44,322 nt of DNA from a virus, in the IMG/VR virus record IMGVR_UViG_3300044712_002096, positions 1 to 44,322 of that record. The stretch is one strand, 5' to 3'. Below, one piece after another: positions 38,400 to 44,322 of this stretch (position 1 is its first letter; each line of letters begins with the position of its first letter). The notes below the pieces were generated by a model. The model saw nothing but the letters and a program-made list of their open reading frames with translations, had not been told where the DNA came from and did not search any database. Both the position numbers and the translations under genes were made by a program.

Positions 38400-40691
38400 A
38401 TGAACCCAGAAACAAAAACCCCCCAACAAATCACCACCATCCTCAACAACTTCAACAACCTACCCCCCAGCCTCAAAGCCAAACGACGCTGGGTACACTG
38501 GCGAAAAGAAACCATCGAAACAAAAGAAGGACAACCCGCCAAACCCCAAAAAAGATTTTATCAAGCCCACTTTAACGAAGGACAATTCGCCTCCTACGCC
38601 AAAAGCACCGACGCCACTACTTGGACGACCTTCCAAGAAGCCTTAGCCACACTCGATTTCAACGTCATGGACGGACTAGCCTACGCGCTCGACGAAGAAA
38701 ACGGCGAATTCTTATACGACGACGACAACGCCGACGTTTACGACAACACAGGCAACCTCAGCCTACGAATCAAACACAACATCAGCACCCTCAAAACCTA
38801 CACCGAATACTCCCAAAGCAAAAAAATCCACTGCATGGGCATCAGCCATGACATGCGCCCCGCCATGAAAAACCCCATTGAAATCTACTACCACTCCCGC
38901 TTCGTCTGCATGACCGGCGACCTCTACGACCCACCCAACCACCCCTACCACGAACTCGAAGAACGCACCCAAGAAATCAACGCCCTCTACAACACTTATC
39001 GACCCCAACCCACCATAAACGACCATAACACCATAAACCCCGCACCACAAAACAAACCCACCCCCAACTACACTACCGAACGTATCATCGAACTGGGCAT
39101 GCAAGACCCCAAATTTGCAGGACTCTTCACCTGCGACCTCGACTGGCTCAATAATAACGTCACCCAAAAACCCAACGGCGGCCCCGATTGGAGCGAAGTC
39201 GACAGCGCCCTCATGGCCAAAGTCCGCTTCTACACAGGCGATGATTACGACATGACCATTAAAGTCATGAAATCTAGCAAACTCTACACCTATCCCCCAG
39301 GACGCCCCAAAAAATGGGAACGCCGCGACTACCTCCCCAAAATGTTCGACCACCTCACCAGCGCCGGAATCCCCAACGAATACTACAGTTGGCCCACCCC
39401 CGACCCCCTCAACCAAAAAATCACCCAACTCCAATCCCTACGCAAAACCACTTACGAAGAATACGAAAACGAACCCCCAACAGACAAACCCATCCCCACC
39501 GACGACGAAGGCTACGCACTCACCACCTACACACCACCCATTGAAACCACCCCACCCAAACCACCCCTCTTCCTACGCTGGTCAGACATATGCATCGAAA
39601 TGAAAAAAGCCACCAAATGGTGCGTCGAAGGTCTGATTGAATCAGGATCATTCTGCCTCGTCAACGGCGATTCCTACGCAGGCAAAAGCCTCGCCATCGC
39701 CCCCATCGTCAAAGCCGTCTTACTAGGACAATCTATCGGAGAATTTCAAGCACACAAAATGCCCGTCGCCATCGTCGACTTCGAAAACAGCATTCGACAC
39801 TTCGGCAAAACCCTCGGCGTCCTCCTCGAAACCCCCGAAGAACGAGAAGAAATTCAAAAATACCTCTATCGCTACAACCGCATTGGACGACAAGCCGAAG
39901 GTTGCGACATGGGAGCAACTCCCGAACAAAAACTCGCCATCATCGTCGACCTCATCGAAAACATCAACCAAGAACATGGCACAACCGAAGGCATGATGAT
40001 TATCGACACCATGCGCGGCGTCTTCGGACTAGACTCCCGCGACGAAGAAAAAGCCATCAACACCATGTACCCCCTACGCGGCATCGCAGACCGCTACGGC
40101 TGGACACTCATGGCACTCCACCACAATCAAAAACACAAACAACAATACTCAGGCAGCATGGCCATGATCGGCGCAACCACCCACCAATTCGGAGTCGAAA
40201 AAGACACCACCAAAAGAGAAACCTACTTCAACCTCGAAGAATCCAGAGACGGATCACATGAATCCTTAATCTTCCAATACGAAGACAACATTCCCCTCTC
40301 TGACTATTTCCCGCCCGAAGAATACCCAGCCATCCAAAACGATAAATGGCATCGGCTCGTTTACAAAAGCACCACCACCCAAGCCTCCATCAACGCTGCC
40401 GCCAACCAAGCCCAACAAGATTGTATCCATATCTGCAAGTATCTACAAAGAGTTACCAGCGCCAACAAAAAAGAAATCCAAGACGAAATGAAAGACATCC
40501 AATCCGCATCCCTCAACAAGAAGAGCAACAAAATTAATAAAACTCGCTCCCAAAATGCGTTAATCTGGGGAGTCGAAAACGGCTGGCTACAACAAGACCT
40601 AGCAGACAAAAACAACGCTTTCGTCTACACCATTACCAAACTTGGCGCGACCCAAACAACCGCCGCAGGCATCCAAAAACTACGATTTTAA
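38400..40691 (+). CDS. PrimPol-helicase replication protein
   Basis: A 763-residue protein. Residues about 25-190 look like a PrimPol/archaeo-eukaryotic primase domain: an acidic FLYDDDNADVYD, then TYTEYSQSKKIHCMGI and NPIEIYYHSRFVCMTGD. A helical accessory region (about 225-335; SEVDSALMAKVRFYTG, KKWERRDYLPKMF) matches those beside NrS-1-type primases. Residues about 400-640 are a RepA-type hexameric ATPase with Walker A GDSYAGKS (near 423-430) and Walker B MMIIDT (near 531-536). The C-terminus looks like a winged helix. It should prime and unwind at the origin directly downstream. Confidence 0.82.
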   Translation: MNPETKTPQQITTILNNFNNLPPSLKAKRRWVHWRKETIETKEGQPAKPQKRFYQAHFNEGQFASYAKSTDATTWTTFQEALATLDFNVMDGLAYALDEENGEFLYDDDNADVYDNTGNLSLRIKHNISTLKTYTEYSQSKKIHCMGISHDMRPAMKNPIEIYYHSRFVCMTGDLYDPPNHPYHELEERTQEINALYNTYRPQPTINDHNTINPAPQNKPTPNYTTERIIELGMQDPKFAGLFTCDLDWLNNNVTQKPNGGPDWSEVDSALMAKVRFYTGDDYDMTIKVMKSSKLYTYPPGRPKKWERRDYLPKMFDHLTSAGIPNEYYSWPTPDPLNQKITQLQSLRKTTYEEYENEPPTDKPIPTDDEGYALTTYTPPIETTPPKPPLFLRWSDICIEMKKATKWCVEGLIESGSFCLVNGDSYAGKSLAIAPIVKAVLLGQSIGEFQAHKMPVAIVDFENSIRHFGKTLGVLLETPEEREEIQKYLYRYNRIGRQAEGCDMGATPEQKLAIIVDLIENINQEHGTTEGMMIIDTMRGVFGLDSRDEEKAINTMYPLRGIADRYGWTLMALHHNQKHKQQYSGSMAMIGATTHQFGVEKDTTKRETYFNLEESRDGSHESLIFQYEDNIPLSDYFPPEEYPAIQNDKWHRLVYKSTTTQASINAAANQAQQDCIHICKYLQRVTSANKKEIQDEMKDIQSASLNKKSNKINKTRSQNALIWGVENGWLQQDLADKNNAFVYTITKLGATQTTAAGIQKLRF

Positions 40692-41110
40692 TAACGAAAA
40701 ATGCGATTTTTTGAAAAAGTTATTAAAACATCAAAAACCCCGAGAAAATGAAGTTTTAATAACTTTTCCGGTTAGCCGACTAACCGCCCATTTTTAGCCC
40801 CGGTTATCCGTGTGGTTATCCGGTTGTCCAAATGAACGATTTTGACAACCGGATAACCGCCCAAAAAACGACATAAACCCCTTAGTTACAAGGACTTACG
40901 TAAATTAATAAAACACGGCAAACCACCCCGCTTATCCGTCCGACCTTGTGCGGTTAGTCAGGTTGTCCGCCGTCTTAGGAAGACGGCGGACCACCCTAGC
41001 ACAACAACTAACCGGACAAGCAGGAGGACAAATGACGGCAAACCACCCTCATTCAAACCCAGCATCTGTACCCAAAAATACCACCCCAAAATTCACTTGA
41101 TATAATTATT
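40692..41110. other. Candidate replication origin
   Basis: A 470-bp gap after the helicase gene holds dense repeats. Perfect inverted repeats: 15 bp (40715-40729 with 40753-40767), 15 bp (40814-40828 with 40844-40858) and 12 bp (40965-40976 with 40980-40991, 3-nt loop). GGTTATCCG occurs at 40802 and 40814 and inverted at 40850; TTTTAATAAC occurs at 40687 and 40754; ACGGCAAACCACCC is repeated at 40915 and 41035. An AT-rich stretch starts at 41098. The + strand changes from A+C-rich to G+T-rich just after it. Confidence 0.65.
41098..41106 (+). promoter_or_regulatory. Extended -10 promoter
   Basis: TGATATAAT (41098-41106) is a perfect extended -10 (TGn then TATAAT). No good -35 is present, as is allowed for this class. 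It lies about 60 bp before the nuclease gene at 41168 and could also serve as the origin unwinding element. Confidence 0.55.
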
Positions 41111-41167
41111 AATTTTTCTTACATTCAACACATCACCGTGACAACCATCCACCCCAAGGAACAACCC

Positions 41168-42301
41168 ATGCTATACGCTCGACATCCCCAAACCAACGTC
41201 AAGATTCTAGCCACCCCAGATGCCCTAGGACGCTGCCTAGCTTGTAACCAACCTCTGACATCAAAAACTGGAACGGAACGCAGGTGGCACTGGTCACACG
41301 CCCCAGGATGGAAGTGTGAGGGGGACTGGCGCTACGACGAAACACCGTGGCACTTAGGTTGGAAGGAATTCATTGAACCCGACTTTGTAGAAGTGCTTGT
41401 AGGAAAACGCATCTACGATGTGCAATGTGAGGACGGAAGTGCTTTGGAATTACAAAACCGCATAGATGAGAAAATTATTCAAGAGCGGGAAGCCAAGACA
41501 CCCAACATGGTGTGGCTGTTTAATTTTACTGAGTCGAAGGATAGGGTGCAATTTATGGATAAGAAGGCAGAACGGTTTTGGATACGGAGGTTGCCACCCG
41601 CTTTGCGTTGTTGTGAATCGCCTGTATATTTGGATTTGGGGGAGTATACTCGTCCCGCTGTGGAAGTAGTGGAAGATTATTTGGCGTTGCGTCCGCAACA
41701 GCGCAGGATTTTGCGGGTGGATGCCATGCCTGAAAAGATTGCCAACGACCAATTCAATTATTGGGAGTCGAAGGAAACGAATGATTGGTCGCAGTTTCGG
41801 TCAATGATCGCGGACAATGCGGGGTATTGCGTGGTGATGACGATTCCCCAGTTTTTTCAAGAGGTGGGGTTGATGAGTCGGGTGCGACCTATCCCTGATT
41901 TTTCGGGGAAGCGAAATACGAGTGATTGGAAGGTGTGGCCCTGTAATTTACCTGCAACTTGGGAACGAAAGCATATTTGTTCTGTGGATCATTTGTCCGC
42001 TTATTTGCGTGCGGATTATCAATTGCATTTTTTGCCAAAGGATGCGCAGGGGGAGTATGAGGTGTCGTCTGAGTTTAAGGATTTGCAATTGGCCAACATT
42101 TATGCAGATAGGGGGGCAGGTTTTATTAAGATGCCCGTGTTTAAACAGGGGCAACAGACAGGGGAATGGGTAGTTGGTTTTTGGAATTCATCGTTGGGGG
42201 CAAATTGTCCTTCCAATCAAGTGAAGTGGGTTAATGAGTATCTGACTTTGTCGGAAGCAGATGCTAAGATTTTGGCGTTTTGTAAATCGGGAGGAGAATG
42301 A
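41168..42301 (+). CDS. CoiA-like nuclease
   Basis: A 377-residue protein. The N-terminus has a zinc-finger-like C23-x2-C26 with H41/H44 (RWHWSH), followed by PD-(D/E)xK-type motifs: E70, YDV (D84) and LELQNR (E94, Q96), then REAKTPNMVWLF. This order matches competence protein CoiA-like nucleases, in which the ExQ motif replaces ExK. ATG 41168 follows AAGGA. The C-terminal 200 residues are not recognised. In phage the protein may process recombination or replication intermediates. It is the first gene beyond the origin. Confidence 0.7.
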   Translation: MLYARHPQTNVKILATPDALGRCLACNQPLTSKTGTERRWHWSHAPGWKCEGDWRYDETPWHLGWKEFIEPDFVEVLVGKRIYDVQCEDGSALELQNRIDEKIIQEREAKTPNMVWLFNFTESKDRVQFMDKKAERFWIRRLPPALRCCESPVYLDLGEYTRPAVEVVEDYLALRPQQRRILRVDAMPEKIANDQFNYWESKETNDWSQFRSMIADNAGYCVVMTIPQFFQEVGLMSRVRPIPDFSGKRNTSDWKVWPCNLPATWERKHICSVDHLSAYLRADYQLHFLPKDAQGEYEVSSEFKDLQLANIYADRGAGFIKMPVFKQGQQTGEWVVGFWNSSLGANCPSNQVKWVNEYLTLSEADAKILAFCKSGGE

Positions 42302-42498
42302 AGATGAGTCATTGGTCTGAATGTGTGTGGTTGTCGAGTAAAGATCAGCGTAGGCCCACGACGTTTGCGGAGGCCGAATTGTTGCGGTCGCGGCAATTAA
42401 TGTTGGGGGAGAATGCGCGGGTGACAGATGAGGAGGCAGCAGCGTTTGAGGCGGCTGCGAAGGAAGCCGGTTTGGAAATTTTTAATTGGGGGGAATGA
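42298..42498 (+). CDS. Small hypothetical protein, 66 aa
   Basis: A protein starting MKMSHWSECVWLSSKDQRR with an Ala/Glu-rich helix (EEAAAFEAAAKEAG) at the C-terminus. No family is recognised. It overlaps the nuclease gene by 4 nt (ATGA) and shares its last base with the next start, so it belongs to a coupled four-gene run. A second start at 42304 is possible. Confidence 0.6.
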   Translation: MKMSHWSECVWLSSKDQRRPTTFAEAELLRSRQLMLGENARVTDEEAAAFEAAAKEAGLEIFNWGE

Positions 42499-42653
42499 TG
42501 GAAGAATTATTAGTTCGTTTTGATAAAATTTTAAGTTCTATGCAGGAACGCGCGGATAACGGGGTAGTGGCTGCGATTCTGACGTTGGCCGCAGAGGTTC
42601 GGGCGCTGCGGGAAACGATTCGACAGTGGCCGGGGGAAGATCGGGGTGATTAA
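42498..42653 (+). CDS. Small hypothetical protein, 51 aa
   Basis: A 51-codon gene (MEELLVRFDKILSSMQERAD and on) that is entirely helical with heptad-like Leu/Ile spacing, so a small coiled coil is likely. Its A of ATG is the last base of the previous stop and its stop shares an A with the next start, which strongly suggests translation. The upstream GGGGGGAA acts as ribosome site. Function unknown. Confidence 0.6.
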   Translation: MEELLVRFDKILSSMQERADNGVVAAILTLAAEVRALRETIRQWPGEDRGD

Positions 42654-42871
42654 TGCGTGCTAAATGGTTTCCAAGTGTGAGTGATTTAGAATGGTGTGAG
42701 GCGTTTGTTAAGCGTATGAAACATGGGGATCGTTGGGGTACATGGTCGGGGGAATTGTATCGGGTGGATCATGTGCATAAGCGTTTGGTGTGGATAGGCG
42801 GTAAACAAACGGAGTTGCACGCGCGGAATAAGGTGGCGTTTGGCTTGATAGGATATGAGGTGACGGATTAA
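42653..42871 (+). CDS. Small hypothetical protein, 72 aa
   Basis: A protein with a basic, Trp-rich sequence (RAKWFPSVSDLEWCEAFVKR; GDRWGTWSGELYRVDHVHKR). No family is recognised; the charge pattern allows nucleic-acid binding. Last gene of the rightward run that starts with the nuclease; it is followed by four tandem 14-bp repeats and a convergent gene. Confidence 0.55.
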   Translation: MRAKWFPSVSDLEWCEAFVKRMKHGDRWGTWSGELYRVDHVHKRLVWIGGKQTELHARNKVAFGLIGYEVTD

Positions 42872-42873
42872 TT

Positions 42874-42929
42874 CGTCCCTGGATTTCCGTCCCTGAATTT
42901 CCGTCCCTGAATTTTCGTCCCTGAATTTT
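42874..42929. repeat. Four tandem 14-bp repeats
   Basis: Units starting CGTCCCTGAATTT lie at 42874, 42888, 42902 and 42916 with 14-bp period; the first has one change (GGATTT for GAATTT) and the last base alternates C and T. They fill the gap between convergent genes ending at 42871 and 42935. The period is not a multiple of three, so this is not coding. Confidence 0.92.
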
Positions 42930-42934
42930 TAAAT

Positions 42935-43264
42935 TTATGGTTTGGTGATCCAGGCGTGCCATTTGGGGTGGTGGTAGGTGCGGCCTGTTTTGATTAGTCC
43001 TTTACGTGAGAGGCTAATTTTGGCTGCGCGTAGGTGTTTTTTCCATGTGGCGTGGTCGGTTTCGCTCCATGTGGGGGAGTATTTTTTGGTGAGGAGTGTT
43101 TCGAGTTGGTCTTGGGTGATGCGGGGGTGTTTGGTGAGGGTGTTGAGTATGTCGGTGGCGTAGATTTCTTTGGGGTAGTATTCGTGGGGGTCGTTGGGGG
43201 TGGTGGGGGTATAAGTCCAGTACCCTTTGGTGGTGGGGGTGGGTTTAGAGGTTTTGGTTTTCAT
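42935..43264 (-). CDS. Putative winged-helix DNA-binding protein
   Basis: A 109-residue protein. After a Thr/Pro-rich basic start, residues 35-105 (IYATDILNTLTKHPRITQDQ, then WKKHLRAAKISLSRKGLIKT) fit a winged helix similar to the N-terminal domain of Mrr-type proteins, ending with a beta wing (TYHHPKWHAWI). A regulatory role is likely but not shown. A stable hairpin (43290-43318) lies upstream of its start. Confidence 0.6.
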   Translation of the reverse strand: MKTKTSKPTPTTKGYWTYTPTTPNDPHEYYPKEIYATDILNTLTKHPRITQDQLETLLTKKYSPTWSETDHATWKKHLRAAKISLSRKGLIKTGRTYHHPKWHAWITKP

Positions 43265-43289
43265 GGTAATTGCTCGTTTAAGGCCCCTG

Positions 43290-43318
43290 GCAGCCCCTAG
43301 GAAGCGTTTAGGGGCTGC
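43290..43318. promoter_or_regulatory. GC-rich hairpin upstream of the winged-helix gene
   Basis: Perfect 10-bp arms 43290-43299 and 43309-43318 with a 9-nt loop, in the 108-bp gap between genes at 43373 and 43264. There is no T-run on the minus strand, so it may act as an mRNA structure or operator. Additional CCCCT repeats lie next to it. Confidence 0.5.
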
Positions 43319-43372
43319 GGGTGGTGTGACGGGTCGTTTTTCCTGTTGCGTGCGCCCTAGGGCTTGCTAGGG

Positions 43373-43693
43373 TTAGGGGTTGCAGATATGGCATTGGGGG
43401 TCGTAAGTGAGAAACCCACCGTGTCCGTGATCGTGATTGTATTGTTGACATTCTTGTTCGATGGCATCATCCTGTGCCTGTTGGATTTCCGCAATAATGG
43501 TTTTTACTTTTGCGGTTTCGTCGTAGGCATCCATGATGGCATCGTATTGTTGTTGTGTGAGTCGGTAGCGGTTTTGTTCGCCACAGATATTCGATGTTTC
43601 GAGCGTGCGGTTGTCGTATAGTTCCCAAATAAAATCGCCGCTTAGGTGGTGTGGTCTGAGTGATGTAATTCCGCTTGTTACTTTGGTTTTCAT
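43373..43693 (-). CDS. Hypothetical protein, 106 aa
   Basis: A protein with a long central helix (QQYDAIMDAYDETAKVKTII) and a His/Cys-rich end (HDHGHGGFLTYDPQCHICNP) that may bind a metal ion. A single earlier Cys (NICGEQ) could contribute. No family is recognised. ATG 43693 follows AAGGA. It is in a leftward series of small, probably early genes. Confidence 0.55.
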   Translation of the reverse strand: MKTKVTSGITSLRPHHLSGDFIWELYDNRTLETSNICGEQNRYRLTQQQYDAIMDAYDETAKVKTIIAEIQQAQDDAIEQECQQYNHDHGHGGFLTYDPQCHICNP

Positions 43694-43715
43694 GGTCTGT
43701 TGTCCTTGTTGTGAG

Positions 43716-43741
43716 AGGGCGGGTTTTACTGTACCCGCCCT
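43716..43741. terminator. Hairpin between two leftward genes
   Basis: A perfect 9-bp stem (43716-43724 with 43733-43741) with an 8-nt loop follows the stop of the gene at 43759. The minus strand has no clear T-run after it, so it may be a partial terminator or an RNA-stabilising structure. Confidence 0.5.
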
Positions 43742-43758
43742 ATTTGGTTTCTTGGGTG

Positions 43759-44223
43759 TTAGGCGTAGTCGTAGCGTTGGACATAGTGGCTATTAAGGTA
43801 GGCCACCACGCTTTCGTGATGTTCCAGCGTGCCTACTGTCAATTGTTCGTTCATGGCGTTGTCTAGTGCTAACGAATACAGTACCCGTTCCGCGAATCGT
43901 TTTTCGGTGTAGATGGTGGTGTCTGGCAAGCGTTCGTCGTAGCAATCCGTGATGACGTATTCGGGGGCGGTTTCATTCACGGGTTCGTTTTCTGCGATTT
44001 TGAGAATACGGTAGCCGGGGATTGTTCGCCCATTTTCTGTTCCTACGGGTGCGGTGGCTAGACAGTTGCGGCTGCGCTTGAGTGGGCCGTAGGTGTTGGT
44101 GTCGTTGTCGGGGCGTAATTCTAAGCCGCTACGCCACTTTGCGTTTACGATTGTGCCGTATCCGAATTGCTTGTTGCGGCTGTAAAAAACTCGTGTACCG
44201 GCTGTCAGTGTTGTGTTGTTCAT
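43759..44223 (-). CDS. Hypothetical protein, 154 aa
   Basis: A protein whose N-terminal 50 residues (TLTAGTRVFYSRNKQFGYGT then IVNAKWRSGLELRPDN) look like a small beta barrel of the SH3/Tudor-like kind, with a more helical C-terminus. No family is recognised. ATG 44223 follows AAGGAA. The start lies in the terminal repeat, and the sigma70-like promoter at 79-107 (also 44274-44302) reads into it. It is divergent from the small terminase gene. Confidence 0.6.
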   Translation of the reverse strand: MNNTTLTAGTRVFYSRNKQFGYGTIVNAKWRSGLELRPDNDTNTYGPLKRSRNCLATAPVGTENGRTIPGYRILKIAENEPVNETAPEYVITDCYDERLPDTTIYTEKRFAERVLYSLALDNAMNEQLTVGTLEHHESVVAYLNSHYVQRYDYA

Positions 44224-44322
44224 CTTGTTTCCTTTTTCGTGTGTGGAAAGTTGTCGTTCGTATCACTACTACGATCTTAGGTCATGTTTGTGGGTTTGTA
44301 AAGCCCTGTTGCAACTTTTTTT
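44196..44322. repeat. Terminal direct repeat, right copy
   Basis: Identical over 127 bases to positions 1-127. It shows that the sequence closes into a circle of 44,195 bp and carries a second copy of the promoter region of the gene at 43759-44223. Confidence 0.95.

Noticed and set aside
38763-39434. 223-codon minus strand frame rich in Val, Gly and Phe
   Set aside because: Antisense of the PrimPol-helicase gene; composition-driven.

Overview
The window is the complete circular genome of a tailed bacteriophage. Bases 1-127 and 44196-44322 are identical, so the unique sequence is 44,195 bp. The overlap length of 127 is a common assembler k-mer, so it probably reflects closing of a circular graph and not a physical end. 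The content fits a siphovirus: small and large terminase, a Mu-like head module (gp29/DUF935-type portal, protease-scaffold fusion, decoration protein, major capsid protein, gp36/DUF1320-type connector), a tail tube, a G/GT frameshift pair, a short tape measure, large adhesin-like tail proteins and no sheath. I cannot assign a host. The Cys-rich and Ser/Pro-rich tail repeats recall planctomycete-type proteins, but this is weak evidence. I recognised no integrase, DNA polymerase, tRNA or endolysin.

Layout: 0.1-5.4 kb (+) terminase region with an embedded glycosyltransferase and two methyltransferases. 5.4-11.8 kb (-) regulatory and unknown genes plus two glycosyltransferases. 11.9-33.3 kb (+) head, connector and tail. 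33.3-35.4 kb (-) two more glycosyltransferases. 35.4-35.8 kb (+) a small sigma factor like T4 gp55. 35.8-36.35 kb repeat-rich non-coding DNA. 36.4-37.0 kb (-) a conserved unknown gene. 37.4-40.7 kb (+) a gp32-like ssDNA-binding protein and a PrimPol-helicase. 40.7-41.1 kb an origin-like region. 41.2-42.9 kb (+) a CoiA-like nuclease and small genes. 42.9-44.2 kb (-) small genes.

The most notable result is a candidate late-transcription system. A gp55-like sigma gene (35436-35801) coexists with a T4-late-like octamer, TCTAAATA or TCTAGATA, placed exactly 5 nt before the ATG of four structural or packaging genes (150, 11909, 16399, 23153). In T4 late promoters TATAAATA is centred near -10 with no -35 element, so this spacing would put +1 on the A of the ATG and give leaderless late mRNAs. 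Further CTAAATA copies lie 22-43 nt upstream of other late genes that keep a Shine-Dalgarno, and several of these copies directly follow terminators. The leftward genes instead carry ordinary sigma70-like promoters.

Base composition follows position and not gene orientation. The + strand is G+T-rich from about 41.4 kb through the circle join to about 20 kb, mixed to about 26 kb, and A+C-rich from about 26 to 41 kb. This places a replication origin near 41 kb, where inverted repeats, iteron-like repeats and an AT-rich stretch occur, and a terminus near 25-27 kb.
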